Source: Microbacterium esteraromaticum (GTDB lineage Bacteria; Actinomycetota; Actinomycetes; Actinomycetales; Microbacteriaceae). From it: 64,000 nucleotides of DNA. The position numbers and the translations under genes are program-made. This document shows, in pieces, positions 54,877 to 63,557 of the stretch (the first letter of the stretch is position 1; each line of letters opens with the position of its first letter). The stretch is taken from assembly GCF_017303215.1 (NCBI RefSeq), contig NZ_JAEMWU010000001.1, forward strand, positions 1,116,001 to 1,180,000. The letters run 5' to 3'. The notes below the pieces were generated by a model, which saw nothing but the letters and a program-made list of their open reading frames with translations, did no database searches and was not told the origin of the DNA.

Positions 54877-54901
54877 TTTGTTCGTAAGGGTTGCTAACAA
54901 A
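54877..54901. promoter_or_regulatory. Probable ROK operator before the regulator gene
   Basis: TTTGTTCG and CTAACAAA flank a nine-base centre, nine bases before the ATG at 54910. The site has the same 25-base outline as the perfect repeat at 56249-56273, indicating autoregulation. Confidence 0.6.
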
Positions 54902-54909
54902 GGTGTGAG

Positions 54910-56076
54910 ATGAACAGACCCCACGACGCCCGTGGCGATCGCTTCGGCAGTGCCTTCGGGCCCTCGCGTGAGTTGCGCTCCCGGGTCAAGCTGCTGCCCG
55001 AATACGCCCGCGCGCACAATCGCGCCCTCGTGCTGCAGACGCTGTACCACGCGGGCGAGCTCAGTCGCGCCGACCTCGCCCGCGAGACCGGGCTGACCAG
55101 GGTCACGATCTCCGACCTTGTCTCTGAGCTCATCGCTGACGAGATCGTTAAAGAGAAGGGCACCCGAGAGTCGTCTGGGCCCGGCAAACCCGCGACGCTG
55201 ATCGACATCGACCGCGACGGGCATCAGATCATCGGCATCGACCTCTCCGGTCCGTCACGGTTCGAAGGTGCGGTCATGAACCTCGACGGCGAGGTCATCG
55301 CGCGAGACACGATCGACCGTCCGCCGGGAGATGACGGCGAAGCCGGATTCGCCGGGATGCTCGAGCTTGCCAGGCGCATGATCGCAGCATCCGATCGCCC
55401 CATTCTCGGCGTCGGCATCGGCACGCAGGGAGTCGTCAGCGCCGACGGTGTCGTCCTCAGCTCGCCCAACCTCGGGTGGCAGGGGATGCCGCTGCGCGAC
55501 CGCACCCGCGATGAACTCGATCTGCCCGTCATCGTCGGCAACGACGCCAATGCGGCCGTGCTCGCCGAGTACACCTTCGGCGGCGACCGCAGTGACTTCA
55601 TGCTCATCAAGGTCGGACGAGGCGTCGGAGCCGGGCTGATCACCGGCGGACAACCCCTGACCGGCAGCCGCTTCGCGGCGGGCGAGATCGGTCACGTCGT
55701 CGTCGGAACCGACGGGGGGCCGCGGTGCGTGTGCGGCAGGGACGGATGCCTGGAAGCCTGGGTCAATGTCGTGCGCCTGCGCTCGGCGATCGCCGAGAAC
55801 CCGGCCTCTCGCGAGGAGATTCTGCGGGATGCCGGAGCGCGCCTGGCGATCGGCATCGCCCCCATCGTGGCGGCGCTCGACCTGTCGGACATCATCCTGT
55901 CGGGGCCGGCCGAGCTGCTCGACGACGTCTTCATCGCCGCTGCGCTCGAGACGCTGCATGAGCGCACCCTCGACGGCGTGTTCGACGACATCACGATCCA
56001 CCGCACCGTTCAACCCGACATCGTGCTGCACGGCGCTGCGGTGATGGTGCTCGCCGCGCAGCTCGGCATCTCGTGA
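54910..56076 (+). CDS. ROK-family transcriptional regulator
   Basis: A 388-residue repressor of the NagC/XylR type. A winged helix-turn-helix (LYHAGELSRADLARETGLTR) is followed by a sugar-kinase-like ROK domain with IIGIDLSG, VGIGTQGVVS, VIVGNDANAAVLAEYTFGG, AGEIGHVVVGTDGGPRCVCG and a zinc-site Cys cluster CVCGRDGCLE. It should respond to a sugar or oligosaccharide. The following ABC import operon has a matching operator, so it is the probable target. Confidence 0.93.
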   Translation: MNRPHDARGDRFGSAFGPSRELRSRVKLLPEYARAHNRALVLQTLYHAGELSRADLARETGLTRVTISDLVSELIADEIVKEKGTRESSGPGKPATLIDIDRDGHQIIGIDLSGPSRFEGAVMNLDGEVIARDTIDRPPGDDGEAGFAGMLELARRMIAASDRPILGVGIGTQGVVSADGVVLSSPNLGWQGMPLRDRTRDELDLPVIVGNDANAAVLAEYTFGGDRSDFMLIKVGRGVGAGLITGGQPLTGSRFAAGEIGHVVVGTDGGPRCVCGRDGCLEAWVNVVRLRSAIAENPASREEILRDAGARLAIGIAPIVAALDLSDIILSGPAELLDDVFIAAALETLHERTLDGVFDDITIHRTVQPDIVLHGAAVMVLAAQLGIS

Positions 56077-56117
56077 TCGCCCGGTAGCGGGCATCCGCCA
56101 CAGCGTTCTCCCACGCG

Positions 56118-56142
56118 GAGGGCGCCGCTTCGGCATGCCCTC
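56118..56142 (+). terminator. Possible terminator after ROK gene
   Basis: GAGGGC and GCCCTC arms with a 13-base loop lie 42 bases after the stop. A 16-base perfect palindrome, GCGCCCGGCCGGGCGC, follows at 56156-56171. Either may end the ROK transcript. Confidence 0.4.
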
Positions 56143-56248
56143 GCGCCTGTTCGACGCGCCCGGCCGGGCGCCCTGCGGACGCGCGATCGGGGGTTTTGTC
56201 GCCGAGTCTCAATCGTTATCGGAGAACAGGTGGCTCCACTCGTTTTTA

Positions 56249-56273
56249 TTTGTTAGGTTGCTGTCCTAACAAA
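56249..56273. promoter_or_regulatory. ROK operator before the ABC importer operon
   Basis: TTTGTTAGG and CCTAACAAA are perfect nine-base arms around TTGCTGT. The repeat sits 70 bases before the binding-protein ATG and matches the weaker site before the ROK gene. Confidence 0.7.
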
Positions 56274-56342
56274 CCCCATCCCGCGGGTTTGCCTCCGCCC
56301 GGAGGGCTCCCTCCTGCAATGCAGCACCGAGAGGAATCTGAA

Positions 56343-58034
56343 ATGATCCGCACCAAGACGCGCAAGATCGCGTTGACCACCGCCGCGGGGGCATCCGTCC
56401 TCGCCATGGCACTCACCGGCTGTTCCCCCGCCGACGCGGGTGACTCGGGTGAGGCGAACGAGCGCCCGCTGCGCGTCTGGGCAGGTAGCCAGACGCCCAT
56501 CACCGCGAACTACAACCCGTTCGCGCCCACCGTCCTGCACGGCGCCCTTGGTCCGATCTACGAACCGCTGTTCTTCTTCAACAAGACCGCCGACACCGAG
56601 CCGGTCGGCCTGATCGGCGAGTCGTACGAGTACAACGAAGACGGCACGCAGATCACCATCACGCTCAAGAGCGACCTGAAGTGGTCGGACGGCGAGCCCC
56701 TGACCGCAGCGGACGTCGCCTTCACGTTCAACTATGAGCCCAACAACCCCGAGGGCAATGGGCTGACCTCGGCCGAGGCCACCGACGACACCACCGTCGT
56801 CCTCACCTACAAGGCCGCGCAGTACACCACTGAGTTCCAGCGTCTCGGCTCGACGTACATCCTCCCGCAGCACATCTGGGGCGAGATCACCGATTTCGAG
56901 AACTTCGCGAACGAAGAACCCGTCGGTTCGGGTCCCTACGTCGTGAAGACCACCAACAGCGAGTCGTACATGCTGGTGGCCAACGAGAACTTCCGCGACG
57001 CGGACGAGCTCGGTGTCAAGACCGTGCAGTACGTCGGCGTCGACAACAACCAGACCGCGCAGGACCTACTCGCCGCGGGCAAGCTCGACTGGGCCGGCAT
57101 GTTCATCCCGAACCCCGACTCGGTGACCGGCAACGGCAAGATCGAGTGGTTGAACACTCCGCAAGACCCCGTGGTGCTCTACACGTGCTCGAACGCCGAC
57201 CTCGGTTGTGTCGGCGCCCAGACCGACGTCGCCGTCCGCCAGGCGCTGAACGTCGCCGTTGACCGCGGCACCATCAAGGAGAAGGCGTTCGTCGGCCTCA
57301 CCGGCGACATCTCTCCCACCTACGCTCTCCTCCCGCGTGACGAGAAGTGGGTCGCCGACCCCGCCAACGAGCTCAGCCCGCAAGAGGCCGACGCTGCTGC
57401 GGCCGGTGAGATCCTCGAGGCGGCCGGCTACGCCAAGGGCTCGGATGGCTTCTACGCCAAGGACGGCAAGACGCTCGAGCTCAGCCTGACCTCGGTCGAC
57501 GGCTGGACCGACTTCAACGACGCCGCCAAACTGATCGGAGAGCAGGCCAAGGCCGCCGGCATCAAGATCAACGTCTCGACCGTGCAGTGGCAGGAGTTCT
57601 CGGATGCCCGTCAGAGCGGTCAATACGAGCTGATCGTCGGTGGCTCCATCGGCACCTCGGTCGCTGACCCGTTCCAGATCTACCGCGACTGGTTCGGCGG
57701 AGAGATCGTCGGATCGACCGATGTGGTCGGCGAAGAGGTGCCCCCGGGGCGCTGGAACTTCAGCCGCTACAGCAACCCGATCGTCGATGAGGCCATCCAG
57801 GCAGCGACCAGCACCAACGATGAGGCCGTCAAGCAGGATCTGTACGGCACCATCCAGGAAGAGATCGTCAACGACGTTCCCTACATTCCGCTGGTGATCA
57901 ACGCGACCCAGACCTTCTACAACTCGAAGGACTTCACCGGCTGGCCGACCGAGGACGACCTGTATGCGTTCCCGCCGTCGTGGGGCGCGATCGCCACGGG
58001 CTACATCCTGCAGCAGCTCGAGCCGGTCGGCTGA
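56343..58034 (+). CDS. ABC transporter substrate-binding lipoprotein (peptide/oligosaccharide type)
   Basis: A 563-residue lipoprotein of the SBP_bac_5 (DppA/OppA) family. The lipobox is ALTGC, Cys29. YNPFAPTVLHGALGPIYEPLF and LKSDLKWSDGEPLTAADVAF are family blocks, with RQALNVAVDRGTIKEKAF at mid-protein. Regulation by a ROK protein suggests oligosaccharides such as cello- or chito-oligomers over peptides; some actinobacterial OppA-type systems import sugars. GAGAGG precedes the ATG. It heads a five-gene operon reaching 61769. Confidence 0.93.
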   Translation: MIRTKTRKIALTTAAGASVLAMALTGCSPADAGDSGEANERPLRVWAGSQTPITANYNPFAPTVLHGALGPIYEPLFFFNKTADTEPVGLIGESYEYNEDGTQITITLKSDLKWSDGEPLTAADVAFTFNYEPNNPEGNGLTSAEATDDTTVVLTYKAAQYTTEFQRLGSTYILPQHIWGEITDFENFANEEPVGSGPYVVKTTNSESYMLVANENFRDADELGVKTVQYVGVDNNQTAQDLLAAGKLDWAGMFIPNPDSVTGNGKIEWLNTPQDPVVLYTCSNADLGCVGAQTDVAVRQALNVAVDRGTIKEKAFVGLTGDISPTYALLPRDEKWVADPANELSPQEADAAAAGEILEAAGYAKGSDGFYAKDGKTLELSLTSVDGWTDFNDAAKLIGEQAKAAGIKINVSTVQWQEFSDARQSGQYELIVGGSIGTSVADPFQIYRDWFGGEIVGSTDVVGEEVPPGRWNFSRYSNPIVDEAIQAATSTNDEAVKQDLYGTIQEEIVNDVPYIPLVINATQTFYNSKDFTGWPTEDDLYAFPPSWGAIATGYILQQLEPVG

Positions 58035-58086
58035 GACAAGTAAGGAACAGATGATGTCCAGTCGGGGAAGCAGGAAGTCCAGGTAG

Positions 58087-59082
58087 ATGAAGTTCTATGC
58101 ACGAAGGATCGGGTTCTACGCGTTCACGCTGTGGGCCGCGATCTCACTCAACTTCCTGCTTCCCCGGCTCATGCCGGGGAACCCGGCAGACATCATGATC
58201 GCCAAGATGCAGCGGGCCGGGGGTGAGGTCTCCGAGACCACCATCCGCAACATCCGACTGCTGCTCGGAAGCGAAGACATCCCTCTCTGGCAGCAGTACT
58301 TCCAGTACTGGGGCCAGATGTTTCGCGGCGACCTCGGCATCTCGGTCACGGACTTCCCCAAGCCCGTCGCCGAACTCATCGCCGAGGCGCTGCCGTGGAC
58401 GCTGATCCTAGTCGGCACAGCCACCGTCATATCTTTCCTGCTCGGCGTCGGTCTCGGAGCCTTCGCCGGTTGGAAGCGCGGCACCTGGGTCGACCACCTC
58501 ATCCCGGCCACCACTGTGCTGCAGTCCATTCCGTACTTCTGGATGGCACTGGTGCTGGTGTTCGTCTTCGCCGTCACGCTGGGATGGTTCCCCATCTTCG
58601 GCGGGTACGACGTCTTCGAGTTCCCATTCGGACCAGAGGCGAGTTGGGCGTTCTTCGCGGATGCTGTTCGACATGCCATCCTGCCGGCGCTGACGATCGT
58701 GATCAGCTCGGTCGGCGGCTGGCTGTTCGGCATGCGCAACATGATGGTTTCGACCCTCGCCGAGGACTACGTCCTCACCGCTGAGGCCAAGGGACTGCAT
58801 CCGCGTCGCGTCATGACCACCTACGCCGCGCGCAACGCGGCCATCCCGTCGATCTCGGGCTTCTCGATCACGCTCGGCTTCGTCGTCGCCGGCTCCATCG
58901 TCATGGAGCAGGTGTTCACCTACCCGGGTGTCGGAAAGCTGATGTTCCAGGCGGTCACCATGAACGACTACGCCCTCATGCAGGGGCTGTTCCTCGTCAT
59001 CACGATCGCCGTGCTCGGCGCCAACTTCTTCATGGACCTGGTGTACGGGTTCATCGACCCGAGGGCTCGCCAGAATGTCTGA
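58087..59082 (+). CDS. ABC transporter permease (DppB type)
   Basis: A 331-residue inner-membrane permease with six transmembrane segments. It starts with FYAFTLWAAISLNFLLPRLM, as expected for DppB/OppB, and has the EAA loop AEAKGLHPRRVMTTYAARNA. It pairs with the DppC-type permease that overlaps its end by eight bases. Confidence 0.94.
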   Translation: MKFYARRIGFYAFTLWAAISLNFLLPRLMPGNPADIMIAKMQRAGGEVSETTIRNIRLLLGSEDIPLWQQYFQYWGQMFRGDLGISVTDFPKPVAELIAEALPWTLILVGTATVISFLLGVGLGAFAGWKRGTWVDHLIPATTVLQSIPYFWMALVLVFVFAVTLGWFPIFGGYDVFEFPFGPEASWAFFADAVRHAILPALTIVISSVGGWLFGMRNMMVSTLAEDYVLTAEAKGLHPRRVMTTYAARNAAIPSISGFSITLGFVVAGSIVMEQVFTYPGVGKLMFQAVTMNDYALMQGLFLVITIAVLGANFFMDLVYGFIDPRARQNV

Positions 59083-60067
59083 AACCAAGATCGCACCCAC
59101 CCAAGCGCAGGAGAGCACCGCCGACGCGCCGACCACCGGCCCGGCCAGCACGACCGCGCTCGCCACCTCGCGCATCCGCCGTGTGCGCAGCGGATCCCCG
59201 TTGCGCTCGGCTAAGTTCGTCACGGGCCTCGCGCTCGTGCTCGGCATCACTCTGTTCGCGGTCATCGCGCCGATGTTCGCTCAGGATCCGACCTTCACCG
59301 GCAACGAGTCCATGCAGCCGCCGTCTGCGGAGCACTGGCTGGGCACCACCAAGCTCGGCAACGACATGTTCTCGCAGCTGGCCACCGGTGCCCGCGGCTC
59401 GCTGCTGGTAGGCGTTCTCGCCGGTGGCATCGCCATCGTGTTGTCACTGATCTTCGGTGTGCTGGCCGGTTACCTCGCCGGCTGGCGCGAAGACGCCCTC
59501 GCCCTGATCACCAACGTCATGATCGTCATCCCCGGCCTGCCGCTGGTGATGGTCATCGCCTCGTTCGTCTCGAACCGCAGCTGGCAGCTCGTCGCAGTCA
59601 TCCTCGGCATCACCTCCTGGGCCGGCGCCGCCTACGTGCTGCGCCTGCAGGCGCGCTCGCTGCGCTCGCGCGACTACGTCTACGCCGCGAAGGTCGCCGG
59701 TGAGAAGTCGTGGCGCACGATCCTCGTCGAGCTCATGCCCAACCTGCTGCCGCTGCTGACGGCGCAGTTCCTGTTCGCGATCATCTTCGCCATCCTCAAC
59801 GAGGCAGGGCTGTCCTACCTGGGTCTCGGCCCCAACTCGTCCATCACGTGGGGCACGATCCTCAACGATGCGCAGTCCGGTCAGGCGCTCAGTCGCGGCG
59901 CCTGGTGGTGGTTCATCCCACCGGGGGTCATGATCGCCGGACTCGGCGCCGGCCTCGCGCTGATCAACTTCTCGATCGACGAGGTCATCAACCCCAAGCT
60001 GCGCAACGCGCCGCAGGCCGCCCGCAGCGTTCGCAAGGCTGCCAAGACGAAGGGGGCATCGGCATGA
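59075..60067 (+). CDS. ABC transporter permease (DppC type)
   Basis: A 330-residue permease. The Thr/Ala-rich cytoplasmic N-terminus is followed by six membrane segments and the EAA-type loop YAAKVAGEKSWRTILVELMP. LGTTKLGNDMFSQLATGAR is the typical DppC periplasmic segment. It overlaps both neighbours, with an ATGA junction to the ATPase gene. Confidence 0.94.
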   Translation: MSETKIAPTQAQESTADAPTTGPASTTALATSRIRRVRSGSPLRSAKFVTGLALVLGITLFAVIAPMFAQDPTFTGNESMQPPSAEHWLGTTKLGNDMFSQLATGARGSLLVGVLAGGIAIVLSLIFGVLAGYLAGWREDALALITNVMIVIPGLPLVMVIASFVSNRSWQLVAVILGITSWAGAAYVLRLQARSLRSRDYVYAAKVAGEKSWRTILVELMPNLLPLLTAQFLFAIIFAILNEAGLSYLGLGPNSSITWGTILNDAQSGQALSRGAWWWFIPPGVMIAGLGAGLALINFSIDEVINPKLRNAPQAARSVRKAAKTKGASA

Positions 60068-60933
60068 CCGCGACAGCGCTCGAACCCGTGCTGACCGCAC
60101 GCAACGTCTCGATCGAGTACGAGGTCGACCCACCCGTGAAGGCTGTGCGCGACGTGTCGCTCACCCTGCACCGTGGCGAGATCCTGGGTCTCGCCGGCGA
60201 GTCCGGCTGCGGCAAGACGACACTCGCGTACGGACTGAACCGTCTGCTCAAGGCACCGGCCCTGATGGAGTCGGGCGAGATCGTCTTCCACGACCGCAGC
60301 GGCGAGGACATCGATGTGGTCTCGCTCGGCAACGAGCAGCTTCGTGCGTTCCGCTGGGACAAGATCTCGATGGTGTTCCAGGGAGCGATGAACTCGCTCA
60401 ACCCGGTGATCAGCGTCAAGGCGCAGATCTACGACATCTTCGACACGCACCGCCCGGGCACTTCGCGCGCCGAGAAGAAGCGCCGCGCCGAAGAGCTGCT
60501 CACCCTGGTGGGCGTCGACCCCGACCGGCTCACCAGCTTTCCGCACGAGCTGTCGGGTGGCATGCGCCAGCGCATGATGATCGCGATGGCGCTCGCGCTC
60601 GACCCGCAGGTCATGATCATGGACGAACCGACCACTGCGCTCGACGTGGTGGTGCAGCGCGACATCATCCGCGAGATCATGCGCCTGCGCGAGAAGCTCG
60701 GCTTCGCGGTGATCTTCATCACCCACGACCTGCCGATGCTGATCGAGATCAGCGACCGCATCGCGGTGATGCTGCAGGGACAGATCGTCGAGCAGGGCAG
60801 CGCGGAGGAGATCTACCGCAACCCCCAGCACGAGTACACCAAGAAGCTGCTCTCCAGCTTCCCGAGTCTGCGGGGCGAGCGCGGCGACTTCGTGCGCCAT
60901 GGCAGCCGACCCAGTCAGGAGCAGGTGCGATGA
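60064..60933 (+). CDS. ABC transporter ATP-binding protein (DppD type)
   Basis: A 289-residue ATPase. Walker A is GESGCGKTTLAYGL, the signature is HELSGGMRQRMMIAMALA, Walker B is PQVMIMDEPTTALDVVVQ, and the switch His is in FITHDLPML. Residues about 230-289 form the OppD/F C-terminal extension (NPQHEYTKKLLSSFPSLRG). Start ATG at 60064 overlaps the permease stop. Confidence 0.95.
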   Translation: MTATALEPVLTARNVSIEYEVDPPVKAVRDVSLTLHRGEILGLAGESGCGKTTLAYGLNRLLKAPALMESGEIVFHDRSGEDIDVVSLGNEQLRAFRWDKISMVFQGAMNSLNPVISVKAQIYDIFDTHRPGTSRAEKKRRAEELLTLVGVDPDRLTSFPHELSGGMRQRMMIAMALALDPQVMIMDEPTTALDVVVQRDIIREIMRLREKLGFAVIFITHDLPMLIEISDRIAVMLQGQIVEQGSAEEIYRNPQHEYTKKLLSSFPSLRGERGDFVRHGSRPSQEQVR

Positions 60934-61769
60934 GCACTCCGGCCACTCTCGAAGCCCGCGACCTGAACAAGGTCTTCACTTTGCGCTCGGGCCTGCGCAC
61001 CCGTCAGCTGAAGGCCGTCAACGACGTGTCGTTCACGCTCGAGGCGGGTAAGACGATCGCGCTGGTGGGCGAGTCGGGGTCGGGCAAGTCCACGATCGCG
61101 CGGATGCTGATGAAGCTCGAGACGCCCACATCGGGCAAGATCCTTCTGAACGGCCGCGAGACCGGAACCGGCGGACGCGATGTCGCCCGCTACCGCTCCG
61201 ACGTGCAGATGGTCTTCCAGGACCCGTTCGCGTCGCTGAACCCGTATCACTCGATCGGGCATCACCTCGCACGTCCGCTGCGCATCCACCACCCTGAGCT
61301 GAGCCGCGACCAGGTGCGCGCGCGTGTGCTGGAGTTGCTCGAGCGCGTGCGCCTGAGTCCGGCCGAGAGTTTCGCCGACCGGCGTCCGCACGAGCTCTCG
61401 GGTGGTCAGCGTCAGCGCGTCGCCATCGCCCGCGCTCTCGCGCCCAGCGCCCGGTTCATCGTCGCCGACGAGCCGGTGTCGATGCTCGACGTGTCGATCC
61501 GTCTCGGGGTGCTGAACCTGCTGGCCGATCTGCAACGCGAAGACGACCTCGGAGTGCTGTACATCACCCATGATCTGGCCACGGCCCGCCACTTCAGCGA
61601 CGAGATCATGGTGCTCTACCGCGGAGACGTCGTAGAACGTGGGCCCAGCGACGAGGTCATCCTCAACCCGCAGCACGACTACACCAAGCGCCTGCTGAAC
61701 GCGGCGCCCGAGCCCGAGAACCTCGGACGCCTGCGCGACGAGGTGCGCAAAGAACTCGCCGGAGCCTGA
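60930..61769 (+). CDS. ABC transporter ATP-binding protein (DppF type)
   Basis: A 279-residue ATPase partner. Walker A is GESGSGKSTIARML, the signature HELSGGQRQRVAIARALA, Walker B RFIVADEPVSMLDVSI, and the C-terminal segment NPQHDYTKRLLNAAPEP. It overlaps the preceding ATPase gene as ATGA and ends the importer operon. Confidence 0.95.
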   Translation: MSTPATLEARDLNKVFTLRSGLRTRQLKAVNDVSFTLEAGKTIALVGESGSGKSTIARMLMKLETPTSGKILLNGRETGTGGRDVARYRSDVQMVFQDPFASLNPYHSIGHHLARPLRIHHPELSRDQVRARVLELLERVRLSPAESFADRRPHELSGGQRQRVAIARALAPSARFIVADEPVSMLDVSIRLGVLNLLADLQREDDLGVLYITHDLATARHFSDEIMVLYRGDVVERGPSDEVILNPQHDYTKRLLNAAPEPENLGRLRDEVRKELAGA

Positions 61770-61820
61770 CCGGCGCAAGATCCCGGATGCCGGGTGCGGA
61801 TGCTACGAGGGGTGGCGGCC

Positions 61821-61920
61821 GCGCCCGGCATTCGGTTTTTCACTCGGGCATCCGCGTTCTTCGCCGGGCATTCGCGTTCTGCGCCGGGCATCCGCGCTTC
61901 TCACCCGGCTCCGCGCCCCG
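61821..61920. repeat. Five degenerate 20-bp tandem repeats
   Basis: Five consecutive 20-base units begin at 61821, 61841, 61861, 61881 and 61901. Each carries a CCGGCAT/CGGGCAT core followed by TCCGCGTTCT-like sequence, and the last unit is the most diverged. They fill the gap between the importer operon and acpS. Confidence 0.6.
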
Positions 61921-61922
61921 AG

Positions 61923-61928
61923 TAGGCT
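61923..61928 (+). promoter_or_regulatory. -10 box TAGGCT for leaderless acpS
   Basis: TAGGCT ends six bases before the GTG at 61935, the same arrangement as at 5610. Confidence 0.55.
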
Positions 61929-61934
61929 GATCGG

Positions 61935-62297
61935 GTGATCATCGGTACCGGCATCGACCTCGTGGACATGGCGCGGTTCGAGCGTTCGGTGACCCGCACG
62001 CCCCGCCTGCTGGAGCGCCTGTTCACTCCGGCCGAGCAGCAGCTCAAGCTGCGCTCGCTCGCTGCGCGCTATGCCGCAAAGGAAGCGCTGATCAAGGCGC
62101 TCGGCGGTAGCGACGGTGTGTACTGGACCGAGATCGAGATCGCCTCGGAACCTTCGGGGCGTCCGCACTTCGTGCTCAGCGGTTCGACGGCTGCCGTCGT
62201 CGCCGAGCGCGGCATCACCGCCCTGCACCTGACCATGACGCACGACGCGGGCCTCGCCGCCGCGTACGTCATCGCCGAGCGGACGGATGCCCGATGA
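61935..62297 (+). CDS. acpS: Holo-[acyl-carrier-protein] synthase
   Basis: A 120-residue phosphopantetheinyl transferase that activates acyl carrier protein. IIGTGIDLVDMARFE has the magnesium-binding Asp, and RYAAKEALIKALGG is the second hallmark block. Length is typical. The GTG start is supported by a leaderless -10 box. It precedes alr, a common arrangement. Confidence 0.95.
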   Translation: MIIGTGIDLVDMARFERSVTRTPRLLERLFTPAEQQLKLRSLAARYAAKEALIKALGGSDGVYWTEIEIASEPSGRPHFVLSGSTAAVVAERGITALHLTMTHDAGLAAAYVIAERTDAR

Positions 62298-62314
62298 TCC
62301 GGCCCGACCGCGCC

Positions 62315-62390
62315 GACACCCCCACTTCGCGTCGACACCCCCACGTGTGGGCGCCCGCAGGTGGGGGTCTGGGCGACAACTGGGGGTCTC
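62315..62390. repeat. Direct and inverted GACACCCCCAC/GTGGGGGTCT repeats
   Basis: GACACCCCCAC occurs at 62315 and 62334, and the near-inverse GTGGGGGTCT at 62361 and CTGGGGGTCT at 62380. The four copies can form nested hairpins between acpS and alr. Function is unknown. Confidence 0.5.
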
Positions 62391-62456
62391 GGCGAAGGCA
62401 ACGGGGCGAGACAGCGATTCCACACCGACCGGACGCACGATGACGGGAGCAACCCG

Positions 62457-63557
62457 ATGAACCCCTTCCGCGAAGCGACGATCAGCCTCGACGCCATCGC
62501 CGACAACGTGCGACACCTGCGCGCGCTGACGGGGGTCGAGGTGTTCGGCATCGTCAAGGCCGATGCGTATGGTCATGGTGCGCCGGCGGTTGCGACGGCC
62601 GCACTGGCGGGCGGTGCCACTCGCCTGGGCACGGCCACCCTCGACGAGTCCTTCACGCTTCGCCGCGCCGGCATCACGGCACCGCTGATGGCCTGGCTGC
62701 ATGAGCCCGGCCGCCGGTTCGACGACGCCGTCGAGGCCGGCATCGAGATCGGCGTGTCGTCGATGGATCAGCTCGTCGCGGCATCCGAGGTCGGCCGGCC
62801 ACCGGCATCCGTGCACCTCAAGGTCGACACCGGGCTCTCACGCAACGGCATCGCCGCGCACGACCTCGAACGCGTGCTCGCCGAAGCCGCGCGGCTGGAG
62901 CGGATCGGCCGCATCCGCATCGTCGGCATCTTCAGCCACCTCTCCGGCACCAGCCGGGACGACGATCTCGCTCAGCTCGCCCGCTATCAGGACGTGATCG
63001 CGCAGGCCGAGTCGGTCGGCATCCACCCCGAGTTCCGTCACCTCGCTGCCACGGCCGGTGCCATCGACATCCCCGAGGCGCGCCTGGATGCCGTGCGCAT
63101 CGGCATCGGTCTGTACGGGCTGTCGCCGTTCGCCGACCGAAGCTCGTCGGATCTGGGCCTGCGTCCTGCCATGACGCTGCGGGCATCGGTCGCCGCGGTG
63201 CGCCGCGTCTCCGCCGGCGCCGGAGTCTCGTACGACTACGCCTACCGCTGCGAGAACGAGACCACCCTCGCTCTCGTGCCACTCGGCTACGCCGACGGCA
63301 TTCCGCGCCAAGCCTCGGGCGCCGGACCCGTGCTGATCGGTGGGCGCCCGCATACTGTTGCGGGGCGCATCGCGATGGACCAGTTCGTCGTCGATGTGGG
63401 CGATCAGCCGGTATCGGTGGGCGACGAGGTGATCGTCTTCGGTGACCCGACGCTCGGGCAGCCGAGCGCCACCGACTGGGCCGATGCCGCCGGCACCATC
63501 AACTACGAGATCGTCACCCGCATCGGCGCGCGGGTGCCCCGCCGGAGCGCGTCATGA
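62457..63557 (+). CDS. alr: Alanine racemase
   Basis: A 366-residue PLP enzyme making D-alanine for peptidoglycan. VFGIVKADAYGHGA holds the PLP lysine and IRIVGIFSHLSG follows. The catalytic tyrosine lies in GVSYDYAYR, and HTVAGRIAMDQFVVDVGD is the C-terminal block. GGGAG precedes the ATG at 62457. It overlaps tsaE as ATGA. Confidence 0.96.
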   Translation: MNPFREATISLDAIADNVRHLRALTGVEVFGIVKADAYGHGAPAVATAALAGGATRLGTATLDESFTLRRAGITAPLMAWLHEPGRRFDDAVEAGIEIGVSSMDQLVAASEVGRPPASVHLKVDTGLSRNGIAAHDLERVLAEAARLERIGRIRIVGIFSHLSGTSRDDDLAQLARYQDVIAQAESVGIHPEFRHLAATAGAIDIPEARLDAVRIGIGLYGLSPFADRSSSDLGLRPAMTLRASVAAVRRVSAGAGVSYDYAYRCENETTLALVPLGYADGIPRQASGAGPVLIGGRPHTVAGRIAMDQFVVDVGDQPVSVGDEVIVFGDPTLGQPSATDWADAAGTINYEIVTRIGARVPRRSAS

